A DNA stretch of 32,816 nt from Planctomyces sp. Lineage in GTDB: Bacteria > Planctomycetota > Planctomycetia > Planctomycetales > Planctomycetaceae. Location of the stretch: the NCBI GenBank assembly GCA_027483145.1, contig JAIXVG010000389.1:1-32816 (forward strand), read 5' to 3'. A model generated the notes under the pieces. The model worked only from the letters and a program-made list of their open reading frames with translations. It searched no databases and had not been told where the DNA came from. How positions within the stretch are numbered: the stretch's first letter is position 1; every line of letters begins with the position of its first letter. The translations under genes and the position numbers were made by a program. This document shows, one piece after another, positions 10,367 to 17,646 of this stretch.

Positions 10367-10522
10367 CTACTTCTTTCGAGATTCCTTGTGGAGCGTATGC
10401 TTCCGCAACTTCGGGCAATATTTCTTCAGCTCCAGCCGTTCAGTCCCTCGAGTTTCTTTGATCACTCGATAGTTCCGAAGACCGGTCTCTGTGCATTCCA
10501 ACCAAACGTACTCGCGTGCCAT
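10367..10522 (-). CDS. rpmG: 50S ribosomal protein L33
   Basis: A 51-residue L33, a small protein near the ribosomal E site. It reads [20 protein letters not shown] at the start and ends [10 protein letters not shown]; the [15 protein letters not shown] block is diagnostic. The zinc-binding form has two CxxC pairs. Here each pair has lost its second cysteine (C10-T-E-T and C36-P-K-L), so only Cys10 and Cys36 remain and zinc binding is doubtful. It follows tuf and precedes tRNA-Trp and secE, the usual place. No strong ribosome binding site is visible. Confidence 0.93.
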   Translation of the reverse strand: MAREYVWLECTETGLRNYRVIKETRGTERLELKKYCPKLRKHTLHKESRKK

Positions 10523-10632
10523 GATCTGATTGTCCGACGCTAAAAACCAACCGCCCTAATCGATTTACACCGGTCTATTCATACTGCATCGAGCTGCGGC
10601 CAACGCAGATCAAGCAGACTCACATGAAAGAC

Positions 10633-10671
10633 AAGTGCAGCCCCCGCTCGAAACAACCGGGAGCTGCACTT
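10633..10671 (-). terminator. Hairpin downstream of tuf
   Basis: A 9-bp stem, AAGTGCAGC (10633-10641) with GCTGCACTT (10663-10671), continues inward with a further four GC pairs. On the minus strand it comes 125 bases after the tuf stop and is followed by GTCTTTC, a poor T run. It probably separates the tRNA-tuf transcript from rpmG-secE. The plus-strand side has ATTGACTTTTT, so the element could act in both directions. Confidence 0.5.
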
Positions 10672-10795
10672 ATTGACTTTTTGCCGCAGCTGAACTGCTC
10701 ACGGCCGACACATTACTCTCTATGAGTGATGGTGGCGTTTCCATCGGCTCGAGCAGGCAAAATCACCTGCTCAAACACCACGATCACACTGCGAA

Positions 10796-11992
10796 CTACT
10801 CAAGAATCTTGGTCACAACGCCCGAACCGACAGTCTTGCCACCTTCACGGATAGCAAACCGTACGTTTTCGGTCATCGCGATCTTCTTGCCAAGTTCGAC
10901 TTCCACCGTGACGTTATCGCCAGGCATGCACATTTCAGCACCACCCAACAACTTGGCAGCGCCAGTCACGTCAGTTGTGCGGAAGTAGAACTGAGGACGA
11001 TAGCCGCTGAAGAACGGGGTATGACGACCACCTTCTTCTTTGCTCAACACATAAATCTGAGCTTCAAACTTCGAGTGAGGAGTGATCGAGCCGGGCTTTG
11101 CCAGCACCTGACCACGCTTTACGTCTTCCTTCTTGATACCGCGAAGGAGAACACCGCAGTTGTCGCCAGCCATCGCCTGATCGAGGGTCTTGTTAAACAT
11201 TTCAACGCCGGTGCAAACGGTTTCCATCGTGTCGGCAAGGCCCAGTAGCTGGACCTTATCACCAACCTTCAGAACACCCTGCTCGATACGACCGGTAACC
11301 ACAGTTCCGCGGCCTTCGATCGAGAAGACGTCTTCAATGGCCATGACCATCGGCTTGTCGACTTCACGGGCTGGCTCTGGGACATAGCTGTCCAGCGCGT
11401 CCATCAAGTCACCAATGCACTTGTTGAACTTAGGATCGGCTGGGTTATCGAGAGCACCCTTCGCATTTCCACGAACAACAGGAATGTCGTCCCCTGGGAA
11501 TTCATACTTGGCGAGAAGCTCACGAACTTCCATTTCGACCAGTTCGAGCAATTCTTCGTCGTCAACAAGATCGCACTTATTAAGGAACACAACCAGAGCT
11601 GGCACGTCAACCTGACGAGCAAGAAGGATGTGCTCGCGGGTTTGTGGCATCGGGCCGTCGGCTGCCGAAACCACAAGGATGGCGCCGTCCATCTGAGCGG
11701 CCCCGGTGATCATGTTCTTAATATAATCAGCGTGACCCGGGCAATCGATGTGAGCGTAGTGACGCTTCTCGGTTTCGTATTCGACGTGCGAAACGGCGAT
11801 GGTCACCGTCTTGGTTTCGTCGCGAACGGTACCACCCTTAGCGATGTCGGCATAGCTCTTGAACTTTGCCATCCCTTTCGCTGTTTGGACCGCCAGGATT
11901 GCAGCCGTGGTGGTGGTCTTTCCATGGTCGATGTGACCAATCGTTCCGACGTTCACGTGCGGCTTTGTACGCTGAAAGACTTCCTTAGCCAT
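10796..11992 (-). CDS. tuf: Elongation factor Tu
   Basis: EF-Tu carries aminoacyl-tRNA to the ribosome in a GTP-dependent way. The protein has 398 residues. GTPase motifs: GHIDHGKT (19-26), DCPGH (83-87, with the catalytic His87), NKCD (about 138-141) and a [13 protein letters not shown] segment. Domains 2 and 3 follow, ending [21 protein letters not shown] strong AGAGGTG site precedes the ATG. Switch I is odd: the near-universal RGITI is replaced by K61-T-V-T64-I, although the Mg-coordinating threonine is kept. Four tRNA genes lie directly upstream and probably share its transcript. Confidence 0.98.
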   Translation of the reverse strand: MAKEVFQRTKPHVNVGTIGHIDHGKTTTTAAILAVQTAKGMAKFKSYADIAKGGTVRDETKTVTIAVSHVEYETEKRHYAHIDCPGHADYIKNMITGAAQMDGAILVVSAADGPMPQTREHILLARQVDVPALVVFLNKCDLVDDEELLELVEMEVRELLAKYEFPGDDIPVVRGNAKGALDNPADPKFNKCIGDLMDALDSYVPEPAREVDKPMVMAIEDVFSIEGRGTVVTGRIEQGVLKVGDKVQLLGLADTMETVCTGVEMFNKTLDQAMAGDNCGVLLRGIKKEDVKRGQVLAKPGSITPHSKFEAQIYVLSKEEGGRHTPFFSGYRPQFYFRTTDVTGAAKLLGGAEMCMPGDNVTVEVELGKKIAMTENVRFAIREGGKTVGSGVVTKILE

Positions 11993-12159
11993 TGCTCCAA
12001 CACCTCTGTGCTACAAATAAAAAACACCGCTTGTCGCGGCCCTGATCTTCTTGGCTGTTCCGCCACGCGCGAAAACCAAACCACCAAAAAACAAAATCCT
12101 ACCGTACCGAATCCAGCGTCTTGAGTCGCCTCAAAACAACCGAGCTTTTGGCACGCGGA

Positions 12160-12231
<72 letters not shown>

Positions 12232-12397
12232 AAACAATGGCTCACGCCTCGGCCAACGCCAAAGGATGAGCAGTCACATCGAAATTGTCAACCACCCGCA
12301 GCCACACATCAACGTATTTGGGGGCTGATAATTCAGAAGTCTTCAGAAGCACAAACCACCGAAGGAAATCAACAAAACCGTCATCTCTCAAGTCGAA

Positions 12398-12468
<71 letters not shown>

Positions 12469-12528
12469 AATCACTGGTCAGGCCAGTAATGACGGACTTA
12501 TCCGACTTGAAATCGCTCGTTAAACCAT

Positions 12529-12610
12529 TGGCGGAAACAGGATTCGAACCTGTGAAGGCATAGCCACCAGATTTACAGTCTGGCCCCTTTGACCGCTCGG
12601 GAATTCCGCC
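12529..12610 (-). tRNA. tRNA-Tyr (anticodon GTA)
   Basis: An 82-nt class II tRNA with a long variable arm. The acceptor stem pairs GGCGGAA with TTCCGCC, the discriminator is A, and the anticodon loop reads CT-GTA-AA. The D-arm has CCCGAGCGGTCAAAGGGG and the TpsiC arm GGTTCGAATCC. It matches E. coli tyrU in position. Confidence 0.97.
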
Positions 12611-12714
12611 CTTTTTTGTCGTCAACCTGCTTTGTCGTCAACCCGCTGCAGACCAGTCGCCGCGTCAGCGCTGTTCGCTATCCGATCAGCTTCCGTTTGC
12701 TATTTCTCTCGCAC

Positions 12715-12788
<74 letters not shown>

Positions 12789-12864
12789 CGATCGAATTGC
12801 CTGATTCTAACGCGTGTTTGTAACACGTTCGCCCAAGTCAGGTTGTCGAAAATTGGGGACGCGA

Positions 12865-12892
12865 AATATAGCAGCTCGCCAAGACACTTCAA
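12865..12892 (-). promoter_or_regulatory. Sigma-70-type promoter of the tRNA-tuf operon
   Basis: On the minus strand a -35 box TTGAAG (12887-12892) is followed after 16 bases by a -10 box TATATT (12865-12870; five of six consensus bases). Transcription would start near 12858, about 70 bases before the first tRNA. The leader contains a short hairpin CGTGTT/AACACG (12813-12827). The fit and the position make this a likely promoter, though it is not proven. Confidence 0.6.
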
Positions 12893-13855
12893 GCCGGGCC
12901 GGGGGGTTTAGCGAGGCATCGGGTCCGGGCCGATCAGCCTATCCAGGTTGGGTCACCCCATCACTGCAGAGAGAGCCCGCCTGGGTATCCGGTGCAACCC
13001 GGCTCTCGGTTTGAACTAGCGAATCATCCACAACCATATACACTGAATATCTTTACAACACATGGCGTAGACAGCCTCACCTGACCATACCTGAATCGAG
13101 GCCGGGCCTGTTCTACCGAGAATAATGACAGTCGCAGCCTGAATCTGGTTCATTATGGGCAATTGAACGGGGGGGGCTACCTAATTCCTTGCCATTAAAG
13201 TCGCTGACGCTAATTGACATAACTTCCATCAGGTTAGAGACTTGTAACAGGACTTTCAGGAACACCCCGTTTTTGTGCATCGGGCGACGATCATCAGAAA
13301 ACAAATCATTTATCCTGGGCTGAGTAATCCGCACGAGCGGAGGGCGAGGCATCTTGCTGCTTCAAAGCCTAGCCACCCGACATGAGTAATCCCGGCTATA
13401 CTTCCGCGAAGTGACCTACCCGCACCCCTTGCCCAACTTACCGCTAAAACGCCAGATGGACCGTTCGATCTGGTGAGCGATCTGCACGGAATCTGTCCGG
13501 GCGAGGTAGAAACGAGACTGACGTAACTGTTTACTAGGTAAATGCCTTACAGCATTTCTATTTTGACAAAACCCGGCAGCGAACTTTGGACATTCCCCCC
13601 CGCAGTGCAGTCAAGGGCTCGCCACCCCTTCACAAGGATTCATCCGCTAGTTTCGGAAAAGTCTGCCTTTCCCAACGGCCCAAAGTCACTCTAGTGCAAC
13701 GAGTTATGGCACACGGAGAACATCATCATTTTCTCAGGCCCGCACTACTTGGCGTTCGCTAGCAATTGTTTTCATAGTGCGCTACACTGAGCGGCCCGGC
13801 GGAACTGGCCGCCGCAAATCAAAAAGTTATCTGACACAACCTTTGGTCGAGTCTC
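12893..13855. other. About 1 kb intergenic region without a clear gene
   Basis: Between the tRNA promoter and rpsT I find no convincing gene. The longest frame (13113-13352, minus, 79 codons) resembles nothing. Two structures are visible. One is a GC-rich stem GAGAGCC/GGCTCTC (12971-12977 with 13001-13007) with an inner GGGT/ACCC pair. The other is a weak plus-strand hairpin (13536-13560, AAATGC/GCATTT plus TAG/CTA) followed by TTTTG. I looked for the signatures of SRP RNA, tmRNA, RNase P RNA and 6S RNA and did not see them. The rpsT promoter should be near the right end, but no clear boxes are seen. Confidence 0.5.
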
Positions 13856-14161
13856 ATGCCGAATACTGACAGTGCCCGCCGTGCTCTTCGCAAAATGGAA
13901 CGCCGTCGCGTTCGCAACCGAGTTCAGCGATCAACTTTGCGAACGACCGTCAAGAAGATCCGCTTGCTGGCAGTGAGTGTCTCCAGCGCTCAAACCCCGA
14001 TGGAATCGGCTGCTGAACAACTGCGTTTGGCCATTCGAAAAATCGATCAGGCTGCATCACGGCATTTGATCCACAAGAACAAGGCGTCACGGGATAAGTC
14101 CCGTTTGACCAAGCTGTTCAACAAGGCCCAGGCTACGGCGGCCGCGAAAACCAGTTCCTAG
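13856..14161 (+). CDS. rpsT: 30S ribosomal protein S20
   Basis: S20 binds 16S rRNA early in 30S assembly. The protein has 101 residues, slightly longer than the usual 85-90. It shows the S20 pattern of basic helices: MPNTDSARRALRKMERRRVR, then KAVKKIR-like TTVKKIRLLAVS, and in the C-terminal half the conserved LAIRKIDQAASRHLIHKNKA followed by SRDKSRLTKLFNKA. An Ala/Ser tail ends it. It is a single gene closed by a strong terminator 28 bases downstream. No Shine-Dalgarno site is evident before the ATG. Confidence 0.96.
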   Translation: MPNTDSARRALRKMERRRVRNRVQRSTLRTTVKKIRLLAVSVSSAQTPMESAAEQLRLAIRKIDQAASRHLIHKNKASRDKSRLTKLFNKAQATAAAKTSS

Positions 14162-14188
14162 TTAGAGAGAACGGTCAGCAGCTTACTT

Positions 14189-14218
14189 AACAACTCCGGC
14201 TTACCCCGGAGTTGTTTT
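14189..14218 (+). terminator. Intrinsic terminator of rpsT
   Basis: A perfect 11-bp stem, AACAACTCCGG (14189-14199) with CCGGAGTTGTT (14206-14216), encloses a 6-nt loop and ends in TTTT. It lies 28 bases after the rpsT stop. It is the best intrinsic terminator in the window. Confidence 0.9.
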
Positions 14219-14283
14219 CATTTATAGATGAAGAATTCGGTCCCCCAACCGTCTATTCTAAGAAGCGAGTCGGTCGGCCAATC

Positions 14284-14841
14284 ATGAGTCCATCTTCAAC
14301 CCGCAGCGTTTGTGTTTTTTGCGGCTCACGAAGTGGTCATTCTGCTGAATACGCCACTGCTGCTACCCGGCTGGGAATGGTGCTCGCCAATCAGGGCCTT
14401 CGCCTTGTCTATGGTGGAGGTCAGGTCGGCCTAATGGGAACTGTGGCAGACGCGGTCCTCGCACAAGGAGGAAATGTCCTTGGGGTGATTACCAAGCAAT
14501 TGGCCCGCACAGAGATTGCTCATCCACGACTGACCCGACTCGAAGTCGTTGCCACAATGCACGAGCGAAAAGCCCTGATGGCGGCTGAAGCAGATGCGTT
14601 TATCGCACTTCCCGGGGGCCTGGGGACCTTCGATGAACTCTTTGAGATTCTGACGTGGTCGCAACTTGAAATTCATGCCAAGCCAGTTGGTATGCTGAAT
14701 ACTAACCAATACTTCGACCCGTTGATTTCAATGATTGATCATGCCATCGAAGAAGGCTTCTGTCCCCGCGAGCAGCGCGAGCTATTGATCATCAATGACG
14801 ATCCCATGGAAATGATCCAGGGTTTGTTGCCCTCGCAATAG
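14284..14841 (+). CDS. LOG family protein (nucleotide 5'-monophosphate phosphoribohydrolase-like)
   Basis: LOG proteins release the base from nucleoside 5'-monophosphates, classically cytokinin ribotides; in most bacteria the true substrate is unknown. The 185-residue protein has a Rossmann-like core with all family marks: VCVFCGSRSG at 9-18, YGGGQVGLMG at 43-52, MHERK at 92-96 and the PGGxGTxxE motif P110 to E118, which together hold the catalytic Arg and Glu. I chose the ATG at 14284; the longer frame would start with a TTG inside the rpsT terminator. It converges with nadC, 61 bases away. Confidence 0.92.
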   Translation: MSPSSTRSVCVFCGSRSGHSAEYATAATRLGMVLANQGLRLVYGGGQVGLMGTVADAVLAQGGNVLGVITKQLARTEIAHPRLTRLEVVATMHERKALMAAEADAFIALPGGLGTFDELFEILTWSQLEIHAKPVGMLNTNQYFDPLISMIDHAIEEGFCPREQRELLIINDDPMEMIQGLLPSQ

Positions 14842-14870
14842 TGATGCTCGCTGATCGCTTATTGTGAATT

Positions 14871-14889
14871 GCTGCTGGATTGAAGCAGC
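14871..14889. terminator. Possible bidirectional terminator between the LOG gene and nadC
   Basis: An inverted repeat GCTGCT (14871-14876) / AGCAGC (14884-14889) with a 7-nt loop lies in the 61-base gap between two converging genes. A run of T residues occurs ten bases later on the plus strand (CGTTTTT). The stem is short, so this is a tentative call. Confidence 0.3.
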
Positions 14890-14902
14890 GCGTACCCGTT
14901 TT

Positions 14903-15820
14903 TCAGCATTCGACCCAATCGAAGCCTAAGTCGAGTGAAATGGCCGAGTGGGTGATTGCTCCTACGCTGATTCGTTCGACTCCAGTTTGGGCAATCCGGC
15001 CGATGGTTTGCAGGGTGACCCCGCCAGAGGCTTCAAGGAGTACATTTGGAGCCAAAGAATTGCGGAGCGTGACAGCCGATTGCAGCATGTCAACCGTCAT
15101 GTTATCGAGCAGCACAATCTCTGGATTCCCGGAGATGGCGTCACGAAGTTGATCCAAGGTGTCGACCTCTACTTCGATCGGGATCTCTGGTCCGTGATGC
15201 TGACGGGCTGCGGCAATGGCTGCGGCGATTGACGCTCCGCGCGTCCATGCTGCGAGGTGGTTGTCTTTGATCAGGACGCCATCATATAGCCCTAAACGAT
15301 GATTGTGCCCACCGCCGCAAGTCACGGCGTACTTCTCCAAAAGGCGATAACCGGGAAGTGTCTTACGAGTATCAAGAACTCGGGCATTGGTTCCTGAAAC
15401 AGCCAGCACGTAACGCTGCGTGAGGCTGGCAATGCCAGAGAGTCGCGACATGAAGTTGAGCATGGTCCGTTCGCCCACCAGCAGGGCTGCCAGCGGACCT
15501 GTTGCAGTGGCGATGACCGATCCCGCTTCCAGTTGCGATCCGTCCTGTAGATGAGGTTTCCAGCGAATTTCTGGAGAAAGGGACTGAAAGACGATCTCGC
15601 CGATTCCTACTCCCGCCAGAACGCCGGGCTGCCTGGCAACCACTTCCACCACCCCGGTTATTTGCGAATCGATCAACGCGGCGCAGGTCAGGTCGCGGGC
15701 CAGCAGTTCCTGCGGGCTATCAGGCATTTGGCCTGATTCATAGCCAAGGTCCTCTGCCAGCGCCAGGTTGACCAGCGTTTGAGCTGCAAGCTGCTCGCGC
15801 GTTCCAAAGTGATGAGTCAT
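14903..15820 (-). CDS. nadC: Nicotinate-nucleotide pyrophosphorylase (carboxylating)
   Basis: Quinolinate phosphoribosyltransferase turns quinolinate and PRPP into nicotinate mononucleotide, CO2 and pyrophosphate in de novo NAD synthesis. I take the ATG at 15820 (305 residues, MTHHFGTREQ); a longer frame from 15901 would add 27 residues that do not match the family. Signatures: ERTMLNFMSRLSGIAS (118-132), TRKTLPGYR (151-159), GGGHNHR (169-175), IKDNH (184-188), EVEVD (216-220), EASGG (263-267) and SVGAITHSA (285-293). No nadA or nadB is nearby. It is divergent from xseB. Confidence 0.96.
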   Translation of the reverse strand: MTHHFGTREQLAAQTLVNLALAEDLGYESGQMPDSPQELLARDLTCAALIDSQITGVVEVVARQPGVLAGVGIGEIVFQSLSPEIRWKPHLQDGSQLEAGSVIATATGPLAALLVGERTMLNFMSRLSGIASLTQRYVLAVSGTNARVLDTRKTLPGYRLLEKYAVTCGGGHNHRLGLYDGVLIKDNHLAAWTRGASIAAAIAAARQHHGPEIPIEVEVDTLDQLRDAISGNPEIVLLDNMTVDMLQSAVTLRNSLAPNVLLEASGGVTLQTIGRIAQTGVERISVGAITHSAISLDLGFDWVEC

Positions 15821-15958
15821 AAAAGAGCCAGTTTTTGCAAATGGGAATGAAACCGTCGGATGCAGCAGGCTGATGGTTAGCTCAGCAAATCTGGTGTACA
15901 TTACCTTGCATCAAAACGAGTTTCACCACTGGGCTGGCAAGTCGAGAATCGGGACGCA

Positions 15959-16459
15959 ATGGCAAAGAAGAAGACAGCAACGAATCTTGACCATGACTCG
16001 GCTAACGGGCCTCGGTTTGAGGATTCGCTGGAGCAGTTACAGCAGATTGTGACTGCTCTGGAAGAAGGGAATCAGGGGCTGGAAGAGTCATTGACCAGTT
16101 TCGAGCGAGGAATTGGCCTCTTGAATCGGTGTTATCAACTCCTTGATGGAGCCGAGCAAAAGATTGATATGCTGACAGGGGTCGACTCGACAGGAAAACC
16201 AGTCACGCAGCCGTTTGACGCTTCGGCCACTTTTGAAGCAGCCGCCAAAACAGTAGCTGGCCGCCGCAGTCGGGTGGAAAAAGGTCCAGAGCCAGTACCC
16301 GGCCTAGCTGAGGAACCATCAAGCGCGGTGCCGCAGGAACCTGTTGTTGAGATGGCGTTTCCACCGTCGCCAATCGCTGCAGCCCCCGAGTTGGCCCCGG
16401 AACCAGAAGCAACTTCGCCACCCGTTCAGCTGGGGCGTGGACCGGAGCTTCCGTTTTAG
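15959..16459 (+). CDS. xseB: Exodeoxyribonuclease VII small subunit
   Basis: The small subunit of exonuclease VII, which with XseA degrades single-stranded DNA. The family core spans about residues 19-75: FEDSLEQLQQIVTALEEGNQ, LEESLTSFERGI and CYQLLDGAEQKIDMLTG. Typical XseB proteins have about 80 residues; this one has 166. The extra 85 or so are rich in Pro, Glu and Ala and look disordered. XseA is not in the window, although the two are often adjacent. It is transcribed away from nadC. Confidence 0.9.
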   Translation: MAKKKTATNLDHDSANGPRFEDSLEQLQQIVTALEEGNQGLEESLTSFERGIGLLNRCYQLLDGAEQKIDMLTGVDSTGKPVTQPFDASATFEAAAKTVAGRRSRVEKGPEPVPGLAEEPSSAVPQEPVVEMAFPPSPIAAAPELAPEPEATSPPVQLGRGPELPF

Positions 16460-16821
16460 AGAGCGAAGGGAATCACCTGACGGCTCGCGTTGTCGGCTCG
16501 GTGGGTCGTCCGAATTGTTTTTGTGCTGACAGTGCCAATCGTCGGGTTCCTGGAGTGCCCGTTCGGTCGCGGTTTCGAACCTGCTCTTGCCCCAATCCTA
16601 AATCTTCGCGATAACCCGCGCGGCGGCAGATTTTGCCGATCAGAGCCAGCGTGCGCTCGGTCTGGGAAGCGTTCTAGCAGCAGCGTTGCCCAACTTGGCG
16701 CTCTTCTTCAACAGTGGTTTCAAAACCCTCTGGCGGGAAATGCCAATCCTGGATTTTAGTGAGTCGTATTTGCCACCAACCGGGTTTTGAAACGGCCTCT
16801 AGCAAGGAGCATACGGGCGCT
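16460..16821. other. Intergenic region before the glycan cluster
   Basis: These 362 bases between xseB and the first glycosyltransferase hold no gene I can support. Their notable content is the 77-bp imperfect palindrome at 16717-16793, listed separately. No clear promoter boxes are seen, although the cluster's promoter should lie here. A longer frame of the glycosyltransferase (from 16714) crosses the palindrome and is unlikely to be the real start. Confidence 0.5.
16717..16793. repeat. 77-bp imperfect palindrome
   Basis: The outer arms are perfect over 12 bp: GTTTCAAAACCC (16717-16728) and GGGTTTTGAAAC (16782-16793). The inner arms 16731-16741 and 16768-16778 pair at 9 of 11 positions. A 26-nt loop separates them, giving 21 base pairs in total. 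There is no flanking target duplication and no T run. It could be a small non-autonomous repeat, a protein-binding site or an mRNA hairpin; one copy in a window cannot decide. Confidence 0.7.
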
Positions 16822-17646
16822 ATGACGAACCGGAGTGTGATCACCGGGACTACCAGGATCAACGAGACCATTAGCTGTAGCGATCGCCCGATCCAGTTAC
16901 ACCAAAGTCAGCTCGGTTCTTTGCAGCCATTGGTTTCCATTGTGACAGTGGTCTTCAATGGAGCGAAAACCCTGGAAGCTACCATTCAATCGGTGGCGGC
17001 CCAGACGTACCGCAACATCGAATTCATTGTCATCGATGGTGGCTCGACTGATGACACTTGCGAGATTCTCGCGAAGTACAATTCCGTCATTCGATGCTGG
17101 GTCAGTGAGCGAGACCGGGGCTTATACGATGCGATGAATAAGGGACTTGATCGCTGCCACGGGGAATGGGTCTTATTCCTTGGGGCCGATGATACGCTTT
17201 GCACTCGCGACACAATTGAAAACGTTGTCCGCCAAGCCGACCCTACGGCCGACCTGGTGTATGGCGATGTCAATATGACCGACGGCAGCCAGTTTGCAAC
17301 GGCGTTTAATGCTCGGCTGCTCTTGCGAAATACAATTCATCATCAAGGAGCATTTTACAGCAAGAAATGCTTCGCTGATTTTCGCTATGACACGAAGTAC
17401 CGAATTTGTGCCGACTATCAGCTGAACTTGCGGCTGTACCAACAAGGGGCCAGGGGCCATAAGCTGCCGTTTCCGATTGCTTTGTGTGCTGTTGGCGGTG
17501 TGAGCACAACTCCTCGCAATCGGGCGGCCTCGATTGGCGAAATGAATCAGATTCGGGCGGGTGAAGTCCATCCTGTGATGCAGTTGGCAGCCTCGACGAC
17601 TTTGGCGGTGAGGCAGTACGCAAGGCGAGTTCTCTTGTGGAACTAA
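16822..17646 (+). CDS. Family 2 glycosyltransferase
   Basis: A GT-A-fold family 2 glycosyltransferase, 274 residues from the ATG at 16822, preceded by AAGGAG 12 bases upstream. It transfers a sugar from a nucleotide-sugar donor; the donor and acceptor cannot be read from the sequence. Motifs: VSIVTVVFNGAKTLEATIQS (38-57), IDGGSTDDT (71-79), ERDRGLYDAMNKG (96-108), the metal-binding GADD (121-124), HHQGAFY (173-179) and CADYQLNLRL (196-205). There is no membrane segment, so it should act at the cytoplasmic face. Its 3' end overlaps the next gene by 10 bases, implying one operon. Confidence 0.92.
   Translation: MTNRSVITGTTRINETISCSDRPIQLHQSQLGSLQPLVSIVTVVFNGAKTLEATIQSVAAQTYRNIEFIVIDGGSTDDTCEILAKYNSVIRCWVSERDRGLYDAMNKGLDRCHGEWVLFLGADDTLCTRDTIENVVRQADPTADLVYGDVNMTDGSQFATAFNARLLLRNTIHHQGAFYSKKCFADFRYDTKYRICADYQLNLRLYQQGARGHKLPFPIALCAVGGVSTTPRNRAASIGEMNQIRAGEVHPVMQLAASTTLAVRQYARRVLLWN

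Noticed and set aside
12893-13020. Possible housekeeping small RNA (SRP, 6S, tmRNA or RNase P)
   Set aside because: The region is GC-rich and forms hairpins, but none of the conserved cores of these RNAs is seen.
13113-13352. Minus-strand frame of 79 codons in the empty region
   Set aside because: It has no ribosome binding site, no recognisable motif and unremarkable composition; not enough to call a gene.
14212-14283. Longer start for the LOG gene
   Set aside because: The extension begins with TTG inside the rpsT terminator and adds residues outside the family's usual N-terminus.
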